Assembly: GCA_004794655.1 (NCBI GenBank)
Contig: SMMW01000584.1
Location: 9,220,501 to 9,284,500 of the forward strand
Reading direction: 5' to 3'
Source: Marisa cornuarietis
Lineage: Eukaryota; Mollusca; Gastropoda; Architaenioglossa; Ampullariidae
Length of the DNA stretch: 64,000 nt
Below the pieces are notes generated by a model. It saw nothing but the letters and a program-made list of their open reading frames with translations. It did no database searches and was not told where the DNA came from. Shown piece by piece: positions 25,861-38,844 of the stretch (position 1 is the first letter of the stretch; each line of letters begins with the position of its first letter). Made by a program: the position numbers and the translations under genes.

Positions 25861-26598
25861 AAAAAAAATGTTGCACTCGTGTTGCCCTTTAAGGATGTTA
25901 TTTCACCTAGTGGGGGGGGATGTTGTGTCTCAACCTTTTTTTTATGTAACATTACCTTCTATTGCCGTGATATAGTCTTAGTTGCTGGCGCGTCCTAAAA
26001 CACTAACAAACACAAATCCGCTCGCCACAAACACACATTGCCACTCTGCTTCGCGAATTTATTTCGAGTAATTTGCTAACCGTTCTGTCCCGCTTCCCTG
26101 TCTCCAGGATCAATTCTGCGTATTAGCCATAGACGTTGTACTGGGTTTTAAGTTGTGCTTTTCCAGCCCGTCGCTTTTCATACTACTCTTCTCTCAGCTG
26201 CCTTGGCTGCTCCTCTTCCTGTCGTCTGGAAACACCCCTCGCCATTTCCTCACCCCTTCCTTTCGCGGACCTGAGTCATTTCCATTTGTAGCAAACTTAT
26301 AATTTTTTACCCTGGAACATTCTTCACTCGTTTGACGACAGCGCGCTCACCAGGCCTCTTCCACAAGCAGTACCATTGCTCACCCAAATGAGGATTGGAG
26401 TCGGGTGGGGGGGGGGCGTGCACGTAACTGTGCTGTGCGTATGCACGTGTGCATATCAAACAGAAACATCTTGCCAGTTCCCACCATCGCCCTTCACACA
26501 TACGCGCGCGCACACACACACACACAGCTGGCTCTTGCAAGCCCCTGTAGATTTAATGACGTACTAAATGACAAACCGAGTCCAAAATAGAGAGTTTT
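25861..26598. other. Spacer between inverted-repeat arms
   Basis: About 740 bases separate the two arms. They include short G, CA and CG-rich simple tracts near 26400-26530. No reading frame with transposase motifs is visible, so if the structure is a transposon its core is non-coding or was lost. Confidence 0.5.
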
Positions 26599-28098
26599 CT
26601 TTATGATCGGGAATAGTTGGTTTTAAAATAATATTCCCAAAATATGAGTAGATAATTATGCTTAATTTTAAAGATCTTTAAACATCGGCATTCTCACCTG
26701 CCACTAGGAAAGCATGAAAAAATTACTCTCCTATACTGAAGAGTTCTCTTACGCCTCCGAAGTATTTGTAACAGCGAGTGTGCATGTCTTCAAGTCAAAT
26801 GAAGAAATATCGCTCAGGTTGTCGTGTTCAAGAAGAGATTTTTTTGCCCAAAAAAATGAAACGACTGATATTGGAATACAGCCCTACAGATTGTTTTTTT
26901 TTTATTTAGAAGCTTTGAATGAAGTTTAAAAAAATAATTAAATGGTCCAAACTGAATTCATTCAACAGACTGGTAAATCAATCTTCTCCAGATCAAAATT
27001 TAATTGGAAACAATCACGGACATTGCAGTCTACTTTGTATTATTACTGACTGTCTGCTACTAAGTGTGGACATTTGAGTTAATTTTCCCATGTGTATTAT
27101 TTATTGTTAGTAAAATGTAAACACTTTCAAAAGTGTTTGTCTAAGAGAAACTCCTGTAAATTTTGGTTTCAAGTGGTTTCAAGCATAGCATTTTTATTTT
27201 ATAGTTACAACTGACTGCTGATAAGGATTTTTAAAATGAAAAATATAATGATAGTTTGAAACATGTTTATCGATGTAAAAACTTATTTCTTCCTCATTTA
27301 GCTTCATGCAAAATTTTCTGTTTACTTACGGATACTCGCACATGTTTCAGGTTAAGCTCCTTATACGTTTATCACACTCATTTTTTTTTCTTTTTTAGCT
27401 GTTTCGATCACCCACATCAGTGGTACCCTCACAGTGTCAGTTGTTTTTAGCATTATGCTGGATAAAGATACGACTGATGATGTTGTGTTTGTGACTGTGT
27501 CACGATGTTACTTGTAGACCAGCCAGTGTAGAAACCGTCGATGCTTGATGCTTGATCTACCAGCAGTCCTAGTTGCTTTTGTATAGTAAGTACTGCTGTA
27601 GGAATAAGATTTCTTCGTTTTACTGAAAGTCCAAGACTTGCTTGTACTGTATGAGTGACTGGATAACAATCGATTTTGAAACGTTTTCAGCAAATTCTTG
27701 AGTGCGGTGTGGGGGCGAAGTTCGCACGGCATGTTGGAACAATGCAGAGACCTGTATATGCACATCTCTGAACAAAGTTAATCCACTGGCCTTTTCTGTC
27801 ATTATCTTTGGGATTCCCTTCATGAGTACAAACTAACTCCATCTGAGTGTCGAAGAGAACATTCAGCAATAGCACAATGTGTCCTGGTCAGTTTTCTTTA
27901 GCGAGGATTGCATCTTTTCTCTTCGACTTCAGCTCTTGCAGACGGCGCTATTTTTTAGAAATACTTCCATTTCGTCACTTCCTGTTTTCTAGACAAATCC
28001 AGGTGTGCTTAAGAGAAAAATATTAATATAAAATCTCTCATGCCTCTTTGTCACCGGAATATGTTTTTGTGATACTTTGTGTTCTGTTTCCAGCGATT
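26599..28098 (-). repeat. Right arm of the 1.5-kb inverted repeat with THAP-like remnant
   Basis: This is the reverse-complement partner of 24353-25860. Read on the minus strand, 27875-27500 gives pieces in different frames that together resemble a THAP (C2CH) DNA-binding domain: KDNDRKGQWINFVQR, then PTPHSRIC, then KRRNLIPTAV followed by TIQK. In THAP domains the corresponding elements are the FPKD...RRxW stretch, a PTxxSRxCSxHF block and a KRRxLKPxAVPTIF ending. Frameshifts and stops break the frame, so no protein is expected. THAP domains occur in host proteins and in P-element-like transposases; which source applies here is unknown. Confidence 0.75.
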
Positions 28099-29600
28099 TG
28101 TTTGCTGAGCAATCGGGTTATCCTTGAATCCTGTTGGCTCTTGGATGTATTGGGGCATACAGTTCGCTCAGACACTCACACAGGGCTCGTACATGCGCAC
28201 ACATAGTTTATTCACACTGTTCGCTCGTACATGCATGCACAGCGAAAGACCAAGAAGCCGAGGATAGTGCTAACGGTACAAAAGCTCATTCCTCTACCTG
28301 CTGGATGTGTACGATAGTCAGCGGGCCGCCGCCAGATTGCCCGTCCTCGTGCCAGTGACCATAAACATTAAGTGCTCTCCCTCACCCTCCCTCTCGCCTG
28401 CAAACAGATTAGGTCGTGTGTGCTTGTCTCTGACAAATCTAGCCTTGTGTTTGTCTCCCTGCAGTATTCTTTCTGGCGTATTCTTTGGAGGAGATAGATC
28501 CGCAGAGTTTGAATGCAAAACAAGAGAACAGCTGTCGGAATGGTTTGGTTTTTTAGGGACATTCTTGTCCTTTTTCTCTCTTTCTCGCGCTCCTCTCTCT
28601 CTCTAACCCTTGAAGACGAAAGGCAGATGTAATATACTAAACTGGGGATAAAGTCTTGCGTAAAACCCTCAGACGCCGGGAAGTGCACAAGACCTCAAGC
28701 ACCGCGCTTCACTTGGGAAACTGGAACCTTGACCTTGTGTAGTGCGGTCTGCACCATACCGCCCAAGGACCTTGTGTAGTGTTACCTGCACCATCGGACC
28801 CAGGGACTTTGTGTAGTGGGGCCTGCACCATACCCACCAGGGACCTGCGAGTGGACCTTCAGAGATGAGCGGAGCCTTGGATTCTTTTTAAGATTCCAGC
28901 ACTTTGACCGTTCACAGAAAATTCCTTTGCCTTGCTATTATTGTTTCTCGGACATTAAATATTTCTTCTGCACATTGGCCGCGGTCGTCTGCCCACGCTG
29001 CTGTTAAAAGGTGTTGGGACGGTAGGTAGGCATGATTAGCATCTTTTATGGTGTGGTATTCATTGTATTTCTCTCTTTCCTCTTTGTGACGTTGGGTTTT
29101 ATTGTAGTTGAGTCTACGACAGCTAGTTATTTCTCTCATGGAAATTCAGAGTCGCCGGTTACTACTCCTTTAATAACACAGCCGAGAAACAATCGTGTGC
29201 TTCACTCGTACTACTAAGGCTAAAGCCCCTTCATAACCGGACAAATATTGTGGATTTTGTTTTTGTTTTGTTTTGGTGGGGGGTGGGTTGAGGATGGAGA
29301 ATTAGAAGGCCACGAGATAATGAACAATAACTGTGGAGAATGGCTGCCTCGGTTATGAGCATCTTGTTGCGCTGATTTCAACTTCTTAATATGTAGTAGA
29401 CCAGTGTTATTCGTCTAATTTGAAAGTAACGTTGTCGGGCTTGGTCAACGGAAAAGAGCACAGAAAATTGCTACTGTAGCGATTGAATAATACAGATGTA
29501 AAGAAGTGTATGCAAATCTGTGTCACCTAAATACAGGTATAGAGAAGGGTGTCCAAGACTGTGTCCGTCATCTGAATATAGATGTGTCATCTGTCTGCAG
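28099..29600. other. Spacer upstream of the first visible CEP78 exon
   Basis: No coding exon recognised. It contains a three-copy 37-base minisatellite at 28731-28841 and short CT and CA tracts. If CEP78 is intact, this is intron sequence. Confidence 0.4.
28731..28841. repeat. Minisatellite, three copies of 37 bases
   Basis: Units lie at 28731-28767, 28768-28804 and 28805-28841. Each begins GACYTTGTGTAGTG, contains CTGCACCAT and ends in a CC-rich stretch followed by AGG or AAG. A partial fourth unit starts at 28842 (GACCTGCG). Units differ at several positions, so the array is not new. Confidence 0.85.
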
Positions 29601-32600
29601 CATCAAGGCATGCGGCGACACACGGAGGCCTGGAGAGACAGCCTGCGCTACGGCCAGCCCGACTTGGACAAAATGGCAGGTCTGCGTCGCATCAACATTA
29701 ACAACAACCCGCTCGTCGGCAACCAGGGAGCCCAAGTCTTGGCCGAAGCTCTCAAAGACGACCTCTGGGTGAAAGGTTAACTCTCTTTTTCTTTCTTGTG
29801 TGCCTATGAGCTCCTCTCTCTCTCACACACACACACTCACAATGACGCGGCTGCCTGTAACCCGCGCCATCAGTAAGAGCCGCCCTGTCTAATGAGGAAA
29901 TGAATGCAGCAAGTCTCAGAAGCCCCTTTGTCAGAGCGCGGAGATCAAACAAGCGTTCTGCCAGCCTATGACCGGGAAGGAAGAGGCGGCACCTAGTGGA
30001 ATGAGGCGCCGAAAGGATATTAGCTGCTCTCTGCGGCTTTGCACATCGCCGCGACAGGGCGCCAAATGGATGCCCGCTAGGAGTGAGCCACGGGAATTGT
30101 CTTGCTTTGATGGCCCTGGGCTCCGAACCTAGCTCGTCCCTGCGTGTCTGTCGTCACGGGAGCGGAAGGCAGCATCTAACCATGGCTAATGACGCTTGGG
30201 GGAGGGGGTGGTTGGAGGCAGCGGGACGTGGATGTCACCGGCTCCAGGTGTTTAACGGGAACTTTTGTTGGATATCATCCACAATTACCGCAACGCCAAA
30301 GTAGCAGACACTAGGACACGAAAATTTTGAACAAAAGAATGTCACATTCATAAAAGATAACTTCTCCAACAAACACTGAACTGGTTGCTGGTTTAGGACC
30401 AGAGAATTGTCCTCACTATTTGCTTAGCTCTACGCCCACTAGAGTTCCCAGTTAAAATGATCTGTTTGAGCCTTTTTAGCTGACACCGTTGGCCAAGATT
30501 TTGCTTCACATGATCAAGCTCTCTATGACAGGCGCTGTCAACTACAACAGTTCGATAGACCAACCCAAAACAGCGGGTAACCTGTGTTGGACTGTAGAAG
30601 TACATGTATGCTCATTTTAAGAACCCTCTTTTAATCAACATCGAAAAATATTTCAGATGATTATTATTACAACAGCCTGTGTGAAGGTTTCATTAATATC
30701 GGCAGCAAAAGACTCCTGCAAAGACACCTTAGTGTTGGCATAAGAGAAGTTGTAATTACCTCCTAAGGTGCAGTGGTTAGATAACATTCTCTGCCTACTG
30801 AAGGAGTAAGAAGAAAGTTTATTCAGAGATAAATGTCCCTCTTTGTTTATGCAGCACTTGACATGCAAGCCACAGGTGTATCCACAGCTGGAGCAAAAGC
30901 ATTTCTGGATGTCCTAAAGTATAATACAACTCTTGTTGTTCTTGATCTTCGGCGAAACCCATTAATAGGTGAGTCTTTTTTACTCCCCCTTTCCCTTTTA
31001 TGTCCATTATCTCCATTTATTATTTAATCATTTTGCTTATTGCTTTCAAATAGTTTATCAGTCTTATTGCAGACATAAAATTCATATATCTTATGCTTTG
31101 TGAAATACCGCTTTTATTTGTGCATATGCCTTGTGAAAGAATTTTAGATCAACACAGGTGTAGACAACAGGGTTACTAAAGTATAAGGGAAATAATTTTC
31201 ATATAAATTGCTAAAGAATAGATTTGTTGGTAGTTTCCCCTTGTGTAGTTATTAAACCTTCTATGGGGTACATAGATTGTTTTCTGAGTTACTTCTCAAG
31301 TTTTAAGCATGGACTTGAGCTAAAACCAGTCTTAAACATGCTTTCCTTGAACAGAAGCTGTTTTAATGTCAATCAACTTGTGCAGAGTAATCAGTGTTTT
31401 GATATTTGAGCCTTGTTTCGTTCCTCTAGTTTTTCTTTCACCAGTGTTTGTTTTTGTTTGTAACAAGGAAATTCGTTTGTTTGCATAGCCTCAGATTTGA
31501 GTATCACTTGGTTTCAACTAGAGAAAATGAAAAGAACTCACTATTTTTATGTACTGTTTGCACACTGACAAATGCTTTTGTTTTTTTGTTTTTTTATTTT
31601 TGCTGATGGTGACTAGAACGGAGCCTCTTGCACTCAGTGATGGAGCAGCTAATGATTAATTGCAGTGGGCAGGAGACAGAGGTATGCCTATACTTGATGA
31701 TCTTTTGCTTCTTTACAGCTTTCACTTTGTGGCACCCACACATGATGTTGGTCTGTATCCATTGTGGAGGCTTGTGTGTGAATAAAACGTCTGTTTAATA
31801 CTTTTCAATTCATTTTCAATTATTTAATTTGTTAAACTAATAGTTGGTGGGAGATAACATTTTTCTAGAGAATTCATTAATGCTGAGTGACTGGTTTGTG
31901 CTGTCAGTATCAATGGATTGAGCCAGAAGAAGACCAGCCTGCCAAACAGCAAAAAACAAAACGCAGGGCAACTAAAGTACTCAACAACAGTGCTGGCAGG
32001 AAGACTATAATCAAGGTGCAATGATCCACTTCTTTATGTGTTGTTTACTTTGCTGGTTATATTGTCTTATCTCTTTTTCTTGGTTGGGATTGATTTTTAT
32101 TTTGTATTAAATATTTGTTTAGTAAAAATCATTGTTTCATTTTATGCATCAAGTTTCATGTAATTGAGCTGTTTAAAATCTGTTTTAGTTTTTTAAAAGC
32201 CATCAGGCTTAAAAACAGTTTATAATTTGTCTTTTTTAATATTTGCTTTAACTTTAAATTAGTAATAAATTATAACTGTCTGCACTTGACCTGCATTAAG
32301 GTCTCACCTGTGAGTGCCAAGCGCTGGTCAAGGTCTCTCAGCGCAGTGAGGATTTCACGGAAGGCCATCTTGGAGAGCATGAAGCCCACACGAGGCTTAC
32401 CGTGGAGAACAGCAGCACGAGCTAACCGATTCAGGTGAATGCTACAAGAACTTTTTTTTTTTTAAACGTGATATGTGTAAGACTTCAACAGTTAAAGCAG
32501 TAATAAAGAAAAATCACTTCATTAGAAAGGGACAGAAAATAGGTCTTGACATACATCCCTTCACAGTCTCTCTGCTGCTGTTTCACTTACTACTGCAGTG

Positions 32601-35600
32601 TACTACTTGAAGACTTGAGTTGGAGAGAAATGTAGTAAGAAAGAGTGTCTAGAAATGTTTTTCTGCATAAAGTATGGTGAGGTTATGTGTGATTTCAGCT
32701 ATGTTGACTGTTCATTCTGGTGAGATTATAAAGATTATTTCTTTCCAGCCACTTGATATTTATGAACCTCCCATCTGTAGAGAGTCGTTAAGGTTATCTA
32801 GTCAGGTTTTTTGGTCATGACAGTTTCTTTTCTGTCTAAATTCTTTGTGCATGTTTTCATATGACAGTTGGCTAGACCAAAATGTGCATACTTCCAGCTA
32901 AAGACTGTAACTAACTGAGATTTTAACTGGAGCTTTTCTGGGGCTTAAGTTGCCACACAAAGAGGAACAAGTATTTAGTTAAGGACATTAACTTGAACGA
33001 CTATTTTGTGCACTTGTCTTCTTGCTGCACAAAGTAATTTATTTTGCTGTAGAGGGTTTCCACCTGAACGCACACCATGCAAAGCGACAGATGACACCAG
33101 CGAAGAGGACACATCTATTCTCATCACACATGAAGACAGTTATGCTGAAAAGTTGCTGGATGCTGAAGACAATTTCAATCAAAAGGATTCAGATCCCATT
33201 CTTGCAGACATTCAGACACATCAACAGCTTAGAGAATTGAGGGTGAGAAACCTGATATTAGGCTGGTCAGGAAGAGCATTATGCTTGAGAGATCTTGGTA
33301 CTTAATAAGTACATTGTTTTTTCAGAGTATTTTAATGATTGATTCCCCCCCCCACCTCAATTTATGTTTGAGATTTACATTCTGTTTATCAGTTTATTTT
33401 TTATAGTTTTCACATAGTATTTAATTTTCCATAAAAGAGTATTTTTATTCATGTTTCAACAAGCTTCAGAATTTGTCTTGGTTTCTTTTATGGTTTTTGA
33501 TGTAGACATTGCTGCTATTATTAATGCTATTGTTGTTAAGGGATTTTGGATGTTTTCAAAATTTCATGTCTGACAGCTCAAATTTTATGATTGCCAAAAT
33601 TGTACATACATAAATACAAGGACAAAAGAGGATCACATTCTGTGGAAATGGTAGCATTCTGACCAATACTTATTTGTCATAAGGTGGAGCTGGAACAGCT
33701 GCGGCGATCTGTGGAAAATGAAAAACTGGCCCGGGTTGAAGCAGATAGAAGAGTGCTGCATGTGAGTGGTTAAGGTCAAGGTTGGATGGGAAGATTATTC
33801 CTGCAGCTGTTGTGATGCTGTTTTTGTGACTACAGAGCATACAGAGAGGGAGGAAAAGATATGAGTACATAAAGCTTACGGTTTAAATAAAAAAATGAAA
33901 TCATGCAGTATGAAGGATAGACAGAACATCAGTTTGAGTACACAGTTTTACATGATTTTGACTAGTATTCTAGGAAATCGTTAAACGTACAGCAGTGGTG
34001 GATTTGTTTCCAAACTATTTGTTGAAAATGGTTTCATTTGATGTGTGATGTAGTTAGTCAATTTGGGGCTTGGATGCATATTAGACAGTGATAAAATAAC
34101 AAGTCCATATTCGGCACTGGAACCTATGGTGACGTTTGTTGCAAATTGTGATAATGCTGGATGATAATAATGTTCTCCTAAGTGCAGTTCTTATTTCCTA
34201 TCCTAGCTCAAGCTGGAGAACAGGAAACTGCAGGATGAGCTTCACCTGCAGCGACTTAAAAATGAGCTGGAAGTGGGGAATGCTGGGGAGGCAGAGAGAC
34301 AGAATGAGAGTGTGTTGGAAAGCATTGAGGCATCCTTCAAGATGTTCCATGCATTTCTAGACATGCTTCAGGAAGCAGGGTGAGTAGTTTGGACTCTCAC
34401 TGGAAATGACCAGTCATTTCTTGGGGGCTGTCTTCATCACCTTATCAACCTTTTCGACAGATTCACTAAGCCAGTTGGAAAATGGCATCTTTCCTTTGTT
34501 CAGGCTAGGGGAGCTCATCACAATGGCAGGGCTGGACCAACGCCAAATGGGCTTTTCCAGCAACAAGCCCACAGTCCCTCCAACATCTGGAGAAACCAGC
34601 TCCTTAGCCTTTGCATCTTTGGCACATTCTTTCAAAACTGGTGCTTCAGCAGGAGCACCAGTTTTTGAGATTGACCCAGGTGAGAGGTCATAGGATTGAA
34701 GGAGCAATGGTGTTTTCTACGGAAATGAAAAAGACAGTTGTCAAATTTTGGCAGAGACACTTTTTTCATAGGTCCATGGACACATGCACATTTTAATGAA
34801 ATTTTCTGTCACAAACTGTCGACATAAAGATAACGATAACATTATAAGAGGCTGCTGTGGTGGTTACAGTGTTCATAGCAGAATGCATCCAGTGAGTTTG
34901 AACTCTGTTTGTGGGAATAATTTCTAAAGTTAAAAAGGTCTTGAATTTTTTTTATTTAGTGTATCCATTGCAAAAAATAAAAATTATCATTATTTAGGTT
35001 TAACTTAGTACACTTCTACATTGTTTTCGTAAAATTCCATTAACAAACATAAGTCGTATTGCTGCAATGTGTGTGTGTGTGATATTAACATTTCACATAT
35101 ATGGCTTTTATTTTCAGATAAAGAGCCAACTGCTTTGCACACCAGTATGAAAATGCCAAGACAGAGAGAGAATTTACAACCAGGTATAATTTTAGACAGA
35201 CTGCTCTTGTGTATCTCTTGATGTGATGTTGAAATTGGGGAGGGAACCTGACATGAAAGAAGCGTTTATTTCTATGAAAAAAACACATGGTTAGCAAAGT
35301 GGTCCTGTTGCAGTGCTGTTTGTACAAAAAGTGCTTAATTTAGAACTAAATAGTTGTCTAATTGCTCTCTGTTTTATCAATTTGTCTAGATGCTAATCGT
35401 TGTCTTCTTACATTCTGCGAAAGCTAAAGATTGTCTTACTGTTTTGATTTCTGTGGTTAATTACAATAGAGCTTATGGCCTTAAACAGCTTTGATTGTTA
35501 GTTAGTTTGGCACCAGCAATAACAGTCACATTTTGAATGTGTTTCTGCAGTCATCAATGCAAAAACTAATCAGAAAGGAGAAATTGAGCGTTCTATGAGC

Positions 35601-38600
35601 CACATCAACAAGGATGCTTACATGGCAGAGAAACATGCTGCTGATAAACTCTATGAGCGCCTTGTGCAGCACACAAGTGGGGTGTTCTCAAGTAAGGGGG
35701 TGAGCAATACGAGTGGTGTGAGTTCAAGAGTTTTGGGAAGTATTTCTGCAGTCCCTAAAGAAGGTGAGCCTGAGGAATTATTTATCTAAATAATAGGTAG
35801 TGTTCTGTGAATTGTTGCTACTTTTCAGTGGCATAATAATGTTACTTACATTTACAGTAATCCCTCGCTACTTTGCTGTTCATATATCGCGGACTCGCTG
35901 TTTCGCCGGTTTTCAAAAAATATTAATGTAAAATATTTATCGCGGTATTTTTGCTGTTTCGCAAGTTTTTACGGTACTCCGTCTAAAGTATTTTTGCATA
36001 TGCGTAGTACATATTGTACAGTAATGGTTCCCAGTCACTGATTGGCTCAGTAACCATCGCATCTTGTTTTTTTTAGCTGTACGCAGCTACCCCCTCTCTC
36101 AGCTCATCCATTTCACGTTAGCATCCGACTGTCGCGTGTGCATAGTTTTCATCTTCGGTGTTGCGTACGTTATTTGTGAAATTTTCGTTAGAGACTGAAT
36201 TTATTCAAGCCCTATGATGCCACCCAAACGTTCATAACTAGCACGAAGAGATCTGTTATGCCTACGCCTTTAGCGGAAGTAGTAGAAGTTGTGTCCGATG
36301 CCTAAGATACTGCACCACCTGATGAAGAGGTGCCTTTAAAAGAGCAGTAATGCTCTTCTTGGCATTCATCTCATCTTCATCGCCATCAGTATTGTTCAGC
36401 TAATTAATCATTATCATTCAAGCTGTATGGCATGTCTTCAATGATGACTATCCATATCAAATTTTTAAAATTACCTGTCTAGGTTTAAGAGTTTAAAATA
36501 TTTTTATGAACATTTAAGTAGAAGTTAAAAGGTACGTGTACAGTATGGAAAAAGTTATTAAGGGAGTGGGAAAGGGTTATGTATAAGAGTGTGGGGAGGA
36601 CGGTTTATAAGACTTAAAATAATGTATAACTACTAAAAACAGTATAGCGTCCCTACTTCTTGGAAATTCACTTACCGCAGGTGGGACTGGAGCGAAACAC
36701 CCGTGATAAGTGAGAGATTCCTGTATCAGTAAAGGTAATGGAACCTGCACATCGTTAGCCTAATTGTAATTATATGTGGGCATATGTGGAAATAGGTACA
36801 TTTGAAAGAGCACCTGTGAAAGGTTTGAAAGAGCAGATATACAGAACCGCATCAGAGCCACCGCAGAAGGGCTGCTAGCAGAAGAACAGGCTGACTTCAG
36901 ACCAAGTAGAAGCACAGTTGAGCAGATCTTCAACTGTCGCCTTCTTATAGAAAAGCATCTTCAGCATCAGCGGGACCTTTACCACAACTTTATTGACTTT
37001 AAAAAGGCATTTGACAGAGTCTGGCACGAGGGGCTAGGGCATGTGATGCGGAAATTCAATATCAAAGAAAGCCTCATCCAAGTTGTTGAAGCGCTGTATA
37101 ACAGCTCAACGAGTACAGTACTGCTGAACAACCAAATAGGAGCTTTCTTTCGTGCCACAGTAGGGGTACGCCAAGGATGTCCCCTATCACCCGTGCTGTT
37201 CAATATATTTTTGGAAACATCATGCTTGAAGCTCTTCATGACCATCATACTTCCATTTCAATCGGTGGAAGACCAATCTGCAACCTAAGCTTCGCAGATG
37301 ACATAGATCTGTTAGCAGGTGCGAACAAGGAACTGCAGGACCTCACCAGCAGACTGACAGACACCTCAAATGCATATGGAATGGAGACCAGCACTGAAAA
37401 GAGCAAAGTTATGAGCAATGGCAACGGCTAAGAGATCTTTATGAACGGGGTACAGCTTGAAGAGGTAAGCAGCTTCAAGTACTTGGGAGCCACCCTCTCC
37501 AAGGATGGCAGCTCCATGCTAGATATCCACATCAGGATCACAACAGCAACAGCAGCAATGGCTAGGCTAGATAGGATATGGCATAGCCACACGATGAGGT
37601 TCACTACCAAGTACAGGCTGTACAAATCCCTGGTAGTGCCGATCCTGCTCTACAGATGTGACACGTGGACTCTGCTCACCGAAACGGAAAGGAGAATCCA
37701 GGCATTCGAGAACAAGTGCCTGAGGAGGCTGCTCCCGATCTCATACAAAGAACATAAAACCAACGACTTTGTCAGAAACAAGATTGCCACATTCGTAGGA
37801 CACCAGGAACCTCTACTATCAACAGTCAAGCGACGTAAGCTGGTCTTCTTTGGCCATGTAACCCGGCACGACACCCTGTCGAAGACTATCCTTCAAGGCA
37901 CCTTGGAGGGCGGCCGACGCCGCGGTGGCCAGAGAAAGAACTGGCTTACAAACGTCAAAGACTGAACTGGTCGTCCTGTACAGGACCTGCTGATATCGCC
38001 CATAATAGGCAAGAGTGGCAGGCCCTGTCAGCTGCCGCGTCTATCCATGTGCTCCCCCCCACAATGCCAGGTGCCAGGCAAGGGACGACTGACTGACTGA
38101 TATACATGTGCTTGTTAGTGGTTCCTTTACAATTACATCTGGTAATGTCAACTCTTGTAGTTCCAGGAGAAGCTTTGACAGAACATGCCCCTTCCTTGAG
38201 CCCATCACCACGAGATGACCACTACACCTCATTAGAACATCTGGCAGTAATGCAGCAAGACCCCAGCCTCCTCCAGAACCTAGCCAAACCTGAGAAGAGA
38301 GCTGAAGAGACATTAGAGCGGCCAGTGCCAACTCCTCGACATAAAACATCCCATGGAACTGGATGGGAGAAAAAAGATATCTTGGATGCTCGAGGTGAAT
38401 TATGTTTCCTTTCCTCTTTGAACAAGTGTCAATCACATATTTTAAATCTGAAGTAGGAATCTTTAAAAAAAAAAAATGATTTGGGTGGGATGTCTTTTTT
38501 GTGGGGGAGTGAGTTAAGTTTGTTTTTAGCACATTTCAGCTTATTTAAATAAATTTGCTTAAAAAAAACATTGAATTTAAGATGATAATGCAAAAAACTG

Positions 38601-38844
38601 TATCCATTGGAGATCTTTTAAATTTGTTTCATACAAAGTTAAGAATCTTTTTCCTTTTTAAACAGATGACACAACAGGAATTTCTAATGACAGAAGGGTT
38701 CCTTCTCGTGCTAGTGAAGCCAGCTATAGCATGGACAGTTTTGAGCGTTCATATGTCACAGAAAATGGAGAAGTGGTTGTCCTTGGAGAGGATGATTTAC
38801 CACACTCGCAGTCCCTGAATCACAGTAGAGAGGATGAATTTTGA
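29601..38844 (+). CDS. CEP78: Centrosomal protein of 78 kDa (CEP78), 13 exons visible, 5' end missing
   Basis: Exons: 29601-29775, 30855-30968, 31617-31681, 31908-32015, 32301-32434, 33053-33242, 33684-33761, 34207-34379, 34504-34679, 35118-35183, 35551-35763, 38161-38394, 38666-38844. All borders are AG/GT, phases join correctly, and they encode 634 residues plus stop. Vertebrate CEP78 motifs appear in order: MRRHTEAWRDSLRY and DLDKMAGLRRI, leucine-rich repeats ending NTTLVVLDLRRNPLI (to about residue 97), YQWIEP, LPWRTAARA (about 190), a coiled coil (about 263-312), then SIEASFKMFHAFLDMLQEAG and LITMAGLDQ. CEP78 is a centriole and cilium-base protein of about 690-720 residues in vertebrates; known partners include the EDD-DYRK2-DDB1-VPRBP ubiquitin ligase and FAM161A. 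The N-terminal third, with most leucine-rich repeats, is not found upstream. It may lie in undetected exons or be lost. Confidence 0.9.
35853..36725. mobile_element. Non-autonomous Tigger/pogo-like DNA transposon in a CEP78 intron
   Basis: The left end starts CAGTAATCCCTCGCTACTTTG at 35855 with further TATCGCGG-type sequence. The right end reads GTGATAAGTGAGAGATTCCTG to 36723. These are diverged inverted ends of Tigger-type Tc1/mariner elements. Each end is flanked by TA, the usual target duplication for this superfamily (35853-35854 and 36724-36725). Near 36211 a short ATGCCACCCAAACG stretch recalls a transposase start, but the frame soon breaks. The element lies in the intron between CEP78 exons 11 and 12 and is about 870 bases long. 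Confidence 0.75.
36830..38105 (+). mobile_element. 5'-truncated RTE-like non-LTR retrotransposon in a CEP78 intron
   Basis: The sequence encodes most of a reverse transcriptase in sense orientation: AEEQADFRPSRST at about 36880, IDFKKAFDRVW at about 36990, VRQGCPLSPVLFNIF at 37168-37210, LSFADDIDLLAGANKE at about 37287, KYLGATLSKDG, then a C-terminal stretch to GARQGTTD near 38090. The frame shifts near 37215, there is a stop at 37429-37431, another break near 37965, and the endonuclease half is missing. The 3' end runs into GACTGACTGACTGA, a simple repeat tail of the kind RTE elements carry. The clade call is by motif style only. It is dead. Confidence 0.8.
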
